Below, in pieces: positions 46,701 to 57,709 of a stretch of DNA of 64,000 nt. Position 1 is the first letter of the stretch; every line of letters begins with the position of its first letter. The stretch lies in assembly GCF_026230105.1 (NCBI RefSeq), contig NC_079475.1, positions 32,610,086 to 32,674,085 on the forward strand, given 5' to 3'. Under the pieces are notes generated by a model, which did not search any database, was not told where the DNA came from, and saw only the letters and a program-made list of their open reading frames with translations. The position numbers and the translations under genes were made by a program. The DNA is from Diorhabda sublineata (taxonomy: Eukaryota; Arthropoda; Insecta; Coleoptera; Chrysomelidae).

Positions 46701-49700
46701 TTCTTATTATGGATGCACACTTTCCATCTTAATAAGATCATTAACACAGTCTATAGATTCAGTTTTTTTCTAAAAAAACAGTAGTCAATGGCACCTATTC
46801 TCTCCTTTTCTATATTGCCAAGTTTTTACTTGAACTTACAGGACTAATACTTAATTTAGAAAATGGTTTCCTATTCAAGAGCACTTGAATAGAATATGTG
46901 CATAAGTATGTCCAACAAAATCTGTTTGGTAATTTGGAATTCATCTTCTTGACAAAAGCAAGTTTGTTCTCAATTCCTCATAGAGTGGCTATCTAGAAGT
47001 TCATTGGTATAACACGAAGATACTTGTCTTTGGTGGTTACAGTATAAATTAGAAATTAAATAGATAGATTGGTTAACACGATACACAAATATTGATCATA
47101 TTCTACATGTATTTAATATCTGAGTATATTCTCTGACTTTAAGGATAATCCAGGAGAAAACTTCAGGAAAAGATTTGTCATTTTTCTAATGCTACTGTTG
47201 ATAATTTAGTTCTTGATAACATTGAATGAAACATCATCAACATTATACAGTTATTCAAAAATAAATAATCAAAATTCATAATAAAGTCCAATACATTATA
47301 GGATGAAACAATATACACGGTTTTTCTTAAGTAATCTATGTTATGTTATATGTTGTAATATGTTAATGATACAGGGTGTTTGTAATAAATAAGCTCTGAT
47401 TGTAAGTGAAATTTGTTTTTCCTGGGGACGCTACTAGAAGTAATACCAAAGAATATGCTTATTCTAATTGGCCTTTGAAATAATTTTGCCAAATACTGTG
47501 TCAAACCAAACAAGTGACGCCAAAAACGAATAAGAAATTTTTTGTGTTAAGTTAATGATGCCTAAAATGGCTAATATAAACTTTTTGTATGGATTATGGA
47601 ATGGTAATGCCTTAGAGACTAGACGTATGTATGTTCAGCCTTATCCAAAAAATCGTTTACTATGTTGTAATACGTTTACTAAGATATATATTTGTTTACA
47701 AGAGACTGGAACTTTAGCAGAATCGAAGAATATTCTGGACGACCCAGAAATGTGAAATCTTCATAATTGGAAAACCAGATTTTGCCAATTATTAACCAAC
47801 GTTCAGAAACTAGTACCAGAAAAATGTATGATGACGTAAATGTTATTAAAACAGAACTGTTTGGAATATTCTAAAAGATAATTTATTGTATCTATATAGT
47901 GTTCAACAATTGTTACTTATTGACTATCAGCTTTGAATACAATATTGCCAATGGATTTTGAATAAAGTCGCAAACCATACCAATTTTGCTGCCGGATGAA
48001 GCCTATTTTTCCAGGCATGAAATTATGAATCTTCATAATGACTACATGTAAATCGACATGCAACAGTTGTAGCACGGTGCCAACACTCTTCGGTCAATGT
48101 ATGACATGGCATCATCAAAGAATCTTTAATAGAACCATTTTTTCATCCTGCAAGATTGATTTGTCAGACATATTTTCATTTTCTAAAAAAAGAACTTTCT
48201 GTTCTTTTGGAAAATGTACCTCTTATTAGTAGACGGATGTGATTTATACATGACGGTACTACTCCACATTTTACAGTGGAGTGTTTTTAAATAACGTTTT
48301 TCCAGACCATTGAATCGGACGAGGATCTCCACATGCGCGGCCTCCTAAGTCACCTGACACAATCCACTGGATGTGTGTGGAGATATCAAAAATCGCTCAT
48401 TTACACAACCTCAATATGAAACTTAGGAGATCTTATCATACAAGACTGTCATGTTGTTTGTAACAATTCTGGTATTATCAAACGTATTCGGCAATCCATT
48501 TGATGTCGTACGGATGATTGAATTTTGACTGGAGGTGCACATTTTCAACAAATTCTATGAAATGTAGTATTTTTCCTTTACGCTCAAAACATGTTGCTGG
48601 TTCTAATAAAATACACCCTGTATCTCGTTAACTACAAGATTTATCACACATGTTTATAAGAGCTTTTCGTCTTAAAATAGAAAGTCTAAGCAATCCCTAC
48701 AACATTTTAGATTACTTAGGAATCAATACTGTAATATAATGAAAATTATTCACTTGTAACTAGCTTATAATTATCAAAATCACACAAAATGCTGCTTTAA
48801 ATTAATATTTTTACTTCTTGAAAATTTTAATTAAACCACTGTTAAAACCGAAAAAATACTTGATTGAAAATAAATTAAATATAGTTACTACAGAATAGGA
48901 GACCTAGTGATGTGGAAACAACACAGAATTACAAATGGAAACAATTTCAAGATGATAAATGAAAAAACTCAAAATGAGGTTGGAGAGCTTGTAAATGGAA
49001 AAAAAATATAGAGAATGTTTCAGATGCTACCAATACAGAATAGACATGAGCATCGATTTGAATGTTATGGCTATTACAATGAAAGAATCTATTCAGAACA
49101 ATACAATTTGACTTTGAAAATATTGATAAAACAGTAAAAGTGGAACACAAAGAGAGTTGAATACATTTTGTAGTAGTAAGCAGAAGACATTAAATTGAAA
49201 TGGGTCAAGAGAAAAAATTTAAAGACGATAAATTTTAGAGCTTGAGAGTGTTGATAAACAAATAAGAATACAGATATAAGGTGAGGGGTCGACATAAACA
49301 CATCAGAAATATGAGTAAAGATATCAAAAATCGACGATATAACCTATTATACATTTTATGTAGCGCAAATTGTACGTTAGAATATATGAGAAGAAAATAT
49401 TACCAAAAACACTGCTTGTAAATCAAACACATAAAAACAACTATAGAGGTCGCTATTGGAGGAATAAATGTGATTAAAAATGATACTTACAGCAGCTTTT
49501 TCCACTTTTTGAAAACATTTGTTGAGCGACAAATTATGCCTCACGCTATTCTTCCATCCAGTAGGTGCATTCTTAAAATATGGAAAATGCTCCAATATCC
49601 AGGCGTAAATTTCCTTTACGGGTAAGGCCTTCTGTACAGAATCTTCTATAGCCATAAAAATTAAGCAAGAAAACGAATAGGGTGGTTTATTCGCAGTATG

Positions 49701-51829
49701 TATCGTTGGGTCATAAGGAACATTGTGAGGATGTTTATTTCTCGGTGGCGCTGTAATTTGAGTCGGATTAGAAGTATTGCTATAGCCGTGGCTATCGGAA
49801 GATTCCAGTGATTCGTCAGTGCAATTGGTTGGTGTCGAATGATCGATTACAACTTCATGTTTGGACACTTTCATTGGTGTCGTGTTGGTACTATTTGATG
49901 GAGAAGGATTTATGTTCATACCTGTATCAAACAACAAGAGATTTCATGTTATATTAATAATAAAAAATATTCACATTCACGAATTAAAGACTCCCTTATC
50001 GCATCTAGTAAAAGCATGAATCTAAATAGAGCACAATAGTGTCGTACGTCAAAAAATTAGTAGTTACATTGTGGGCGACACAGGGGCCGTTGAGCACATT
50101 TGCCTTCAGATAGGCCCGTCGTGCCCCACTCAACGTTACCAAAGGTCGATGTCCTGTGAGAAGCCGATCAGACGCTTTGACTTGAACACTTTGATGTCAT
50201 TAGGCAAGCTGTGAGGCTTTAAACCGCGCTCGTATGAGTACAGGGCACTCACAAATTACGTGGTCTGCGGTTTCGTCCTCTTCCATGCATCAACGGCACT
50301 CCGGATCTTCCGTGATGCTCATGGTGTGGAGATGGCAGTGTCCGGTTAGAAGTCCGGATTTCGCACCTGTTTAGTTAGAGCAGTGGTTTGGTGTGAGACG
50401 CCCATCTATATGTATGTGCCTTGTCTCCTGCCATCCATCTCTGCCGATGCCGCCTTGCGAATAGACCGTTGAGAGCCGCGATAGCAACGCTTTTAGTCAC
50501 ACCAAGGATGGGTTCTGGGCCCATGGGTGAGTTAGCCGATTGCAGTCTGGCAAGTGAGTCCGTGTCACCGTTGCCTTTGTTACCCGAGTGTCTGGGCACC
50601 CAAACAAGCTGGATCTTGAAGCCATCACTTACCAGGTTAGGTAGGACTCTCTTGCAGTGAAGCACTAGCCTACACTAGCCTAGAGCACACCTTAGCAGCC
50701 GTTACGGCTTGTATGGCAGCTCTACTGTCTGAGAAGATTGAGATTACTGTGTTCCTGTGGCGTCGATTGAGTATCGCGCGTTCGCATTCCATCACAGCAA
50801 ATTTACCTAGGCTTGGAAGACGGTAGCGTGTTCCCCAAGCGAAAAAGATTCGCTTGTTTTGGTGTGTTTTTGCAGAAGTCTGATCCGGCCAAGCCATTTC
50901 TCTTAGAGCCGTCGTATACCAAGTGGCTCAATATTTAATATGGCGGGCTTGGAGTAAGCATTCCACGGCTCCTGCTAAGTGATGTGTGCCTCTAAACATT
51001 TATTATCAATGGTCGCAGGCGTCATTTGGTCGCTGCCCATCGTGATGATTGGGCATTCACCTGCTGCCTACGTCTAGATTTTTGCATGGCCAGTTAATAC
51101 AGACTGCTCATCCTGTAGACTGTCCTCATGTCTTCGAATTGTAACGCTAGATCCAAGGGTGAGAGGCCCAGTAGGACTTCAAGGGCTCTAGTGATACTGA
51201 GCCACGTGACGCGCTGGACCTAACAACACTTAGCGGGAGCATCAATAACGAGGGACATGTTTACGGCCCTCGTATTTTGTTATATGGGGTTTCACTGAAC
51301 TTAGTCCTATATGAAAAGTCTCGGGAAACATGGAATCACAAACTTAGTATAAAACAATTCCTGATGACTTAGTACGATAAAGTTTATTACTCACTCAAAG
51401 AAAAATGTTTGTGGGGTGAAATAGAAAATATTAATAAAAAATATCTTCATTGGATATCCACAATATCTTTTTGCATCAATTTTTAACACAAAAGGTATAA
51501 TACCTAGTGTGGGGTTTTAAGATGCGGGAAAATAATAGTAAAATATTAAAACATAGGTAAATTATGATTAAAACAAATACAACGTTCTCATTTTTGAGCC
51601 AACAAGCACACTGCAAATCAAATGTTGGTATGAACAATTGCTACCAACCCCAATTTATTTATAGAAGACACTTCTGGCTAAACATTTATTCTTGGATGAT
51701 ATGGTTTTATACGAAGTCTTGTCTTTCAATAGGCATCCAAGCATTTAATTTATAGTACGTTCAAAGTTATTGCGACTTGACTAACTACCTGCAAACTGCA
51801 ATAACTTCGGCAAGCATTAAATGGCACAT

Positions 51830-51868
<39 letters not shown>

Positions 51869-54314
51869 TACTTTATTGTCAATAAATTGTTACAATTTGT
51901 AGATAAAAGCTTGTAAAAACTGAAAAACGAATATAAAAATAACTAAATAAAGATAAAAATAAAATAAAATTTCAATATACAGAAGAAAACCACAATGAGT
52001 AACAAGATAATAACAATTTAGAATTATACCTTTTTCAATAGCGGAGGACTAAATAGGCGTCTAGGATTTATAATGAGTAGAAAAATCCAGGACTTGTTGG
52101 TAAATTTTGAAGCCATATCAGATAGAGTGTGCTTACTAAAAATAAGGGGTAAGTACAGAAAGTTAAATATATTGAATATACATCCATCAGAGGTGAATTA
52201 TCAGGAGGTAAAAAATGAGTTCTATGAGAAAATTGAATCTATTTACAATAAAATGCCAAAATGTGCCGTCAAATTAGTGATTGGGAATTTCAATGCTAAT
52301 GTCTGCAATGAAGAAATTTACAGAGAAACCACAGGGGGGGAAAAGCAAACATGACTTGAGTAATGAAAATGGTAAAATGACGATGATAGATTTTGAAGTC
52401 AGTAATGACATAACGATTATAAGGACCATAAGTCCATCCATAAAGAAATTTGGATCTCTCTGGACCGCCAAAAAAAAAAACTAAATCGACCATGAATAGT
52501 GGAAAGGAAGCATTCAAAATTGATAACAGGTGCCAGAAGCTACAGAGTAGCGGACGCGGACTCAGACCACATATTGCTGGTAATAAGACTAAAAAAAGAA
52601 ATACCAAAGAATAAAGGAAAGTCTCAGGATCTAGTAAAATATAACGTAAGAGCATTAAAGGATGAATGTGTGGCGAAAAAATTTGAAAATGCAATGACCA
52701 TTAATTTTGAAAAATAACAAACATAAGAAGGTATCGAGATGGAGTGGACTGCAACAACTAGGAAGAGTGGGGAAGAAGATAAAGAAAGATTGGTTTGATG
52801 AAGACTGCAAACAGGCATTAGAAGGAAGAAAACAAGCAATAGAGAGAATGTTGAAAGACCCAAAGGTCGAATTAAAACAGGATTACTCACAGAAAAGGAA
52901 GAAAGTTAAGAAAATCTGCAGAGAGAGGAAACAAGAGCATCTGGAGGACAAACTGAAAAAAATTGAACATTACATAAACAAAGATATTATAAATTTTTAT
53001 TTAAGAGGCAAAAATAAGTAAGATAAAAACAAGACCAGATAGAGGCAAAGACGACTTACTCATAGATGGAAAAAAAGAAAAACTGGACAGTTGGAGGGAA
53101 TATTTCAATGACCTGCTAAGCGATGAAACAAGTGGGACAAGAAAGACGAGTTTGAAGAAGAGAAGACAGTGAAAGTGCAAGTCTCGGTAGAGGAAATACC
53201 ATCAAAAATAGAAGTAGATTCAATAATATACTTCATTTGGTAAAAATGACACTGAATAAAACCAAGAATGAAGTAGTTGTCGAATGTAGTCTATCGGAAA
53301 GGTTTGAAACAAAAAGAGGTTTAAAGCAAAGAGACCCACTATCTAGAGAGCTGTTTAATTGTATTAGAAATGATCCTCAGAAGTAGAAGCATCGGAATCC
53401 AGGGGATGATTTACAATAACAAACACACAAATTGCTACAAATTGTCTTGCCTACGCAGATAAATGTGGTACGTATAAATTGGACGAAAAAGGATCTAGAA
53501 AAAATGTTCCTACTCTTTGAAAAGACAGCAAAAAAATATGGACTGCGCATTAATGAACAAAAGACCAAATATATGGACTGGATCTTAATAGCTGCAACCA
53601 ATTGAAGCAGTGAGCATTGAAGCACTGTAAGGTGAAGCTGTGATGGTATATGTGGTCAGATCAAAAAGACTTCGTTGGATGGGGTAAATAGCCAGAATGG
53701 TAGAAGATAATTGGGTGAAAAGATCCTTGTTATAGGGAGAAGGAGCGAAAAGAAAAAGAGGGCATCCACGGGAAAAATGAATAGAAGCATCTAGAGAAAA
53801 TTTATAAAAAATAGGAATAGAGAACTGGCGTGAAGAAGCCACGAACAAACATAGATGGAAGCAAGCTGTAGAGTGACTCCAATCCTTGTGCCTATAAGGC
53901 CTGTTGAGCTGTTTATATATAAGTGAAGGTATCATGATAATTGAGTAACAGTGACAATACAATAAAACAGTATGCGATAATTTAAAGAATAGAACGAAAC
54001 AATTAAGATAAATAAGATAAAATAATAGTTTATATTTTTATCGACAGTTTAAAGCATAAGAAAGAAAAAGTATTTCTTGTTAAGTTACCAAAACAAAATT
54101 AATACAAACCCTTTAAAATGTCTCGTTCGTGCAACCAATTCAAATTAGTAAGGTCGTCGTCGGCCCTACTTTGGCTTTGAGCGACCGCTAGTAACATAGA
54201 GATTGGAGACTGTGCGTCTCTTATAGGAGTTCCAGCAATTGGACTCGCAGGAACTGACATCTTTGGGGATAACCTACTCTCGTCCTGAGGAGTTACAGCT
54301 CTTTCTGGTGCCAT
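40396..54314 (-). CDS. CHES-1-like: CHES-1-like / FOXN3-type forkhead transcription factor
   Basis: This is a nuclear forkhead DNA-binding factor of the FOXN2/3 (checkpoint suppressor 1) group, generally transcriptional repressors. Coding exons, in gene order, are 54314-54110, 49921-49491, 42995-42553 and 40717-40396. They join in phase to 465 codons plus stop. Exon 1 carries DDDLTNLNWLHERDILKG, the conserved N-terminal motif of the group. The forkhead domain starts at residue 147: ANKPPYSFSCLIFMAIEDS, EIYAWILEHFPYFKNAPTGW, KNSVRHNLSLNKCFQKVEK, then GKGSLWTVDP across the exon 2/3 junction. The tail has an AETLLNLAGI motif like the FOXN3 C-terminus and a basic cluster (RPRLLRSKKKSTNRNR). The start has Met-Ala-Pro in good context; tattacag at 54321 suggests a 5' UTR exon further right. 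Large introns hold many transposon relics. An alternative end is described separately. Confidence 0.93.
40960..41400 (+). pseudogene. LINE thumb/C-terminal fragment
   Basis: Broken plus frames give GVVIEEKGNRWIELKARITN with ETQKCGSIKAL, then VKRMEKIN and EPMEERDNEQKLLKNWRNFV. The 'YLG…I…KARI…A' thumb segment is typical of RTE-like LINEs. It lies in intron 3 of the forkhead gene, opposite in orientation. Confidence 0.45.
42553..42995 (-). CDS. CHES-1-like: CHES-1-like exon 3 (forkhead end and central region)
   Basis: The acceptor is tttattttccag ending at 42996. The exon starts NLGKGSLWTVDPQYKPNLIQ, the last wing of the forkhead domain, and continues ALNRSPFHP, FPYLARKLAS, SLDAVDAAAAMLSLKNSQP and the acidic end SAADSEESVVDDD. 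The donor is ag|gtatgt after 42553 with two bases carried over. Confidence 0.93.
43225..43683 (+). repeat. Probable gypsy LTR
   Basis: The segment starts tgttatgaacgcg and ends in a …ca just before ttggtgtcaggtgtgggg, which looks like a retroelement primer-binding site with the usual 'TGGTGTCAG' start. The tg…ca ends and the following gag support an LTR. No second LTR was found downstream, so the exact limits are estimates. Confidence 0.5.
43690..44945 (+). pseudogene. Ty3/gypsy gag-protease remnant
   Basis: After the putative primer-binding site, plus frames encode a gag capsid-like region (PTFDDKTS, IKQFEAADRVNNWSDKEKTV, LTIALRGDDSRRYL), a C-x2-C knuckle piece (CPNCGKLWHV…C) and the start of a retropepsin: LMVKTGATRTIMRPDMIS, where the family has D-T/S-G. 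The active Asp appears as Lys. Frames are broken by several stops. Reverse transcriptase and integrase are absent; the sequence stops at an (AAT)n run near 44939. It is a truncated relic in intron 2 of the forkhead gene, opposite in orientation. Confidence 0.65.
45285..45600 (-). pseudogene. RTE-like LINE C-terminal fragment
   Basis: The minus strand encodes NKFKFLGCMLNEKWDCDVEV, KTQIAVAQTAFTKILIRR, then SLRVIKCYIWPILLYGAEMW. 'YLG…D…EI…RI' and 'KCYVW…LLYGAE.W' are the thumb blocks of insect RTE-type LINEs. One stop interrupts it. Confidence 0.75.
45610..47370. other. Intron DNA, nothing recognised
   Basis: AT-rich sequence within intron 2 of the forkhead gene. No coding frame with a recognisable family was found. 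Confidence 0.45.
47372..48620 (+). mobile_element. Mariner-like element with DUF4817-type HTH
   Basis: The ends cagggtgtttgtaataaat and the inverted …aataaaatacaccctg are flanked by TA on both sides (47370-47371 and 48621-48622). The size, 1.25 kb, suits a mariner-like element. The plus strand carries a broken transposase: MPKMANINFLYGLWNGNALE, RLLCCNTFTKIYICLQETGT, and later VLLHILQW / DGTTPHFTV-like and TIGRGSPH-like pieces. The N-terminal helix-turn-helix followed by a DDE core is the DUF4817-containing type common in beetles and aphids. Many stops are present. Confidence 0.75.
48625..49490. other. Intron DNA, nothing recognised
   Basis: AT-rich sequence between the mariner-like element and the forkhead exon. 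No feature was recognised. Confidence 0.45.
49491..49921 (-). CDS. CHES-1-like: CHES-1-like exon 2 (forkhead domain)
   Basis: The acceptor is gtttgatacag ending at 49922 and the donor is gct|gtaagt after 49491. The exon encodes residues 70-212: a Ser/Thr/Asn-rich linker (SPSNSTNTTPMKVSKHEV), then the forkhead domain from KPPYSF to KVEKAA with the recognition-helix segment WKNSVRHNLSLNKCF. It ends in phase 0. Confidence 0.95.
50045..51300 (-). pseudogene. R1/I-like LINE with RNase H domain
   Basis: The minus strand encodes WGTRYRLPSLGKFAVMECER, AILNRRHRNTVISIFSDSRA (the 'DSRAAI' RNase H motif), LVSDGFKIQLVWVPRHSGNK (the 'W.PGH.G..GNE.AD' motif, here GNKGNGDTDSLA) and a C-terminal C-x2-C…H…C knuckle (CRxCMEEDETADHVICECPV). 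RNase H after RT is typical of R1/I-group LINEs. The RT itself is missing. GC content is visibly higher than in the surrounding intron, as expected for an element coming from a different base-composition background. Confidence 0.75.
51401..51533. repeat. Direct repeat copy A flanking forkhead exon 1
   Basis: A segment with aatgtttgtggggtgaaata, ttggatatccacaa and taatacctagtgt is repeated at 54410-54537 in the same orientation, roughly 85% alike by eye. Confidence 0.75.
51830..51867. repeat. (GA)n microsatellite
   Basis: GA dinucleotides with one a-insertion; it forms the end of the LINE tail that follows. Confidence 0.95.
51868..52015 (-). repeat. CR1-like LINE 3' tail, 5'-truncated
   Basis: The sequence (ctttattgtcaataaattgt… aaaataaaatttcaatatac agaagaaaac) is nearly the same as 57717-57830, which is the 3' end of the longer minus-strand LINE at 57710-58880. 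Both copies end in (CT)n on the minus strand. Confidence 0.7.
52030..53895 (+). pseudogene. RTE-like LINE with endonuclease domain
   Basis: The plus strand encodes the AP-endonuclease region, GFIMSRKIQDLLVNFEAISD, NILNIHPSEVNYQEVK and KCAVKLVIGNFNANVCNEEI (the N-F-N-A motif is normally GDFNAK). The domain end is RVADADSDHILLVIRL, where S-D-H is the catalytic histidine block. A linker (KRKKVKKICRERKQEHLED) follows. The RT is mostly missing: only NCIRNDP- and TKKDLEKMFLLFEKTAKKYG-like pieces remain. The 3' block has RKRGHPREK and IGIENWREEATNKHRWKQAV. Stops, frameshifts and the RT deletion make it inactive. It lies in intron 1 of the forkhead gene, opposite in orientation. Confidence 0.85.
54110..54314 (-). 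CDS. CHES-1-like: CHES-1-like exon 1 (first coding exon)
   Basis: Starts MAPERAVTPQDESRLSPKMS and ends DDDLTNLNWLHERDILK plus one base of a Gly codon. The donor is g|gtttgt after 54110. An acceptor (tattacag, 54328-54321) lies six bases upstream of the ATG, so an untranslated exon further right is likely. The exon is bracketed by the direct repeats 51401-51533 and 54410-54537. Confidence 0.9.
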
Positions 54315-54409
54315 TTATTTCTGTAATAAAATATATATAGAGAATATAACCAAAAATGAATTTTTCTCGTAAAATTCTCATTATAATACATAACATTATT
54401 TGGTTAACA

Positions 54410-54537
54410 AAAAATGTTTGTGGGGTGAAATAGAAAATATTTACAGGAAAAATATCTTCGTTGGATATCCACAACATTTTCTTGCACCTGTTTTTAACAC
54501 AAAATGTATAATACCTAATGTGTGGTTTTGAGGTGCT
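54410..54537. repeat. Direct repeat copy B flanking forkhead exon 1
   Basis: Second copy of the segment at 51401-51533, same orientation. It lies about 100 bases upstream of the first coding exon. Confidence 0.75.
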
Positions 54538-54916
54538 ACAATGATAAAAGCTATTTTTTACGCTCTAACTTATTTTGGTTTTTATAAGTACATCAAATTA
54601 CTTCCGCTGATCAAAAAAGTAAGTTAATTTTTAACAGGAACCTGCAATTAATGGGATATTTCACAAAAATTCAAACTCGAAATTTCTGTTTCTCACTTTT
54701 TGCATTCATGTACATCAGAATGGTTTAACCATTCATTCGGATCATATAATGAGGGTTGTCTAAATTTTATCAGATTCGTAGGCGAGCGGCAAACCCCAAA
54801 AAGACAGTTAGAAACACGAAAAAGTTACCAGATTCGTATTAATGGCTAATAATGGTCTATCTACATGTTTTCGAGGTCGCTGAATCCGAATATGATTTTT
54901 TTTAAATTAAATTTGT

Positions 54917-56515
54917 GAGAACCTTGTCAAAATCGAAAACAAAGTTTTTAATTATCAATTACTATATATACGAGTACAGTCTAAAAATACATAGTTTAAG
55001 GAAGTTTTTCATTAGAAAAAAAAAAGATTTATCAAATTCCGTGTAGTATGCAGTGCGCGCGTTTTTCGAAATGTCTAGTTAGAGAAACAAGAAAATAAAC
55101 TTCCTCAACTTCGCGGGATAATTGAATTTAAGTTTTATTTATTTGCATTTGCCAAATACGAATAATTTTTCAGGGCAAAATTTTCTTTCAATTATTATAA
55201 ATAATTTAATTAAATTACTGTACCTAGTAAGCAACGGAGAGAAATACCACGTCTACGGATGAATTATTAAATAATCATTAATAAAAAGCGTTACATTTTT
55301 CATAAAAATATTAATATAATGTACAAAGCAGATGTATATCCTGAAACATTTATCGGCCAAACCGAAAAGTCGAATTTTTTTTTCATTACTCATACTTCTT
55401 GTAAATCAAACAATTTTTTTTCATTCAAGATAATAAGGTTAATTAAAAAATTATAACACGATTTATTTAAACTGTTTCATAATCATTTAAAGGATCTGTT
55501 ATTATTAGAACACGAATATCTGTAACTACATAAATCATTTCAAATCAGGTTTCACGCAAGGGCATACATCAGTAGAACATGAAGAGGAGGAGAAATATTT
55601 TCATCATTATCAACTCACCACCTACATTCTTTAAATTCTTCACTAGTTACATTTGAACTATTGCCTGCTTCCACTCATTGATTTGCCAAAGACATGGCAA
55701 ACGTTTTTTTGGCAAGGGAGGCTTGAATGGTGGTAATTTGTCAGTACTTATATATTTGAAGTTAGTAATGGTACTAAATAGTACCTTGAAGAATTAAAAT
55801 CTAATAGGTCAGCTTTTGCTTCAATTTTTGGATCGTATAACATAGATATAAATTTGCTGACTATCTCCGTCGCGTCTTCGAAAAGAACGTCTTCTAAATT
55901 AGTAAGTCTATTCTTTTGGCATTTTCCCCTTTGAATTTTTATGAAAAATGTAACGACTGCTTCTTATTATTTATTATTTAATAATTTATTTTTTACATCA
56001 AAAAAATGTTCATATTCGTATTTGGCAAGTTCAAATACACAAAAAAAACTTAAATTCAATTATCCCGTGAAATTGAGGGAGCTTATTTTCTTGTTTCTCT
56101 AACTATACATCTCGAAAAACACGCGCGCTACACGGAACTTGAAAAAATCGGAATATTAGTTCTAATAGAGATTAAGAGCTGGAATTTTCTGAAAAACTTT
56201 CTTAAACTATGTACTTTTAGACTGTATATGTAGTGATGAATAATTAAAAACTTTGTCACTCAACTTTTTCATTTCAATGTGAGAATTCATAATAACATCA
56301 AAAAAATTTTCCAAAATTTTCCTTTGGGCCAAAAAATGCTTTGGAAACTTTGGACAGCTTTCGATACTTCGCAAAAAAAATTGAAGAATATACTATTAAT
56401 TGTTTATAAGGAAATACTGATTTTTCGCTGACTTGTAGCGAGGTCATCGCAAAAAAATATGACTCAACGCTTATCGAAATTTTTTCTTAAAATTTGATTT
56501 TAACAAGGTTCCCCC
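54917..56515. mobile_element. Long inverted-repeat element
   Basis: Arms 54940-55172 and 56012-56254 are inverted copies over more than 200 bases: acagtctaaaaatacatagt and gggataattgaatttaagtt match their complements at 56206-56226 and 56046-56071. Outside them, aaccttgtcaaaatc (54917) pairs with gattttaacaaggtt near 56497; the right side holds about 230 extra bases between. The centre holds a short coding-like minus-strand segment, listed separately. This fits a long-TIR DNA transposon, mostly deleted inside. Confidence 0.65.
55640..55930 (-). pseudogene. Unrecognised ORF fragment inside the inverted-repeat element
   Basis: The minus strand has NRLTNLEDVLFEDATEIVSK, FISMLYDPKIEAKADLLDFN, then in the next frame FKYISTDKLPPFKPPLPKKR and LPCLWQINEWKQAIVQM. 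Composition is protein-like and one frameshift links the two parts. I do not recognise the family; by position it could be transposase or accessory cargo of the element. Confidence 0.4.
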
Positions 56516-56619
56516 AAATAAGAACAAAAAAGAAATTTATATGAAAGTGAATACAAATGATTAAATTCTAAATTAAATATGTACAGTAAAATGTGAATAA
56601 TCAGCAATGAAACTATAAG

Positions 56620-56945
56620 ATGGAATAAAGCATACTTCGGTCTCCAACGACTACTTAAGTCACGTGTACTGAAAAAACAAAATTCTACGGGAGGAGCGGC
56701 TGCTCAACACGTGGGAGCAACAGATCTTACGTCAAATATATGGAACAGTGTGCGAGACCCCAGCCTGGTGACAGAACTCAAGAGCCCGAGGGCCGAAGAC
56801 TGCTTGGGAGACGGCGCAAACTACGGCTGGATAATGTCGAAGAGGATCTAGGTGTGAGGAGGTGGAGAAGCCGAGCGTTGGACCATAATGACTGGAGGAA
56901 TGTGTTAGACGAGACCAAAACTCTTTGAGGGCCGTAGTGTCAATG
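56620..56945 (+). pseudogene. RTE-like LINE 3' coding end
   Basis: Plus frames give WNKAYFGLQRLLKSRVL, then, after a deletion, GRRRKLRLDNVEEDLGVRRW and RSRALDHNDWRNVLDETKTL before a stop. This is the classic C-terminus of insect RTE-like LINEs ('GRPKLRW.DGVEEDL…W…A.DR..WR'). It is GC-richer than its flanks. Confidence 0.75.
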
Positions 56946-57709
56946 GTAGTGGTAGGAAAATACTCAGGTATTCAGAAAAGTGATGTAAATGTTGACCTGT
57001 ATTTTATGCCTTTCGTGTGTGAGTTACATATGATGGTACTAATAGTGAAGTTAACACAAAATAAGGGTAATTTTGTAAATACTTGTAAATTGCTTTGACA
57101 AAATACCAATGATATTTTTCTCTATATCATTATTGAATTTCAGAAAAAGCTATATAGTAAATCATGAAACATATTGTTAACTCATTTAAGGGTATAATTC
57201 CAAATTTTTATTACTGATTTCATTTTGAATATCATTGTCCATTATTCACGAAATTTGCTCACTTCTGTGAATTAAACTTTCATTTATTATGTTTATCTAT
57301 TAGTAGAAAATAAACAAATTACACGTGTTCATGATTAATATTAAACATTTATTTATATTAAATAAACCAATTTGCTTATAGTCTCTCTATTTGTAATAGA
57401 ATTGTTTATTAACTTATGTCGTGACAAATTTTAAACATTTGTAGTATTTGTTTATTAATAAAGTAATAGAAATACGCAGCTAAAGCTAAAGAACGACAAT
57501 TAATCTACAATACCGAATCTTTGAAACTTATATGTGCACTACCACTGACAAGAATTTATCCACCCTGAGAAGGCATTTTGTGGAAGTTTGAAAAAAATAA
57601 CGAACTTTATATCAATTTTGAATGAGATGTAGTACAATGAACATTCTAATTTTGGTGGTTTGAGCATATTCCAGTTTGCAATTTATTCTCTATTTTGGTT
57701 ATACTAGAG

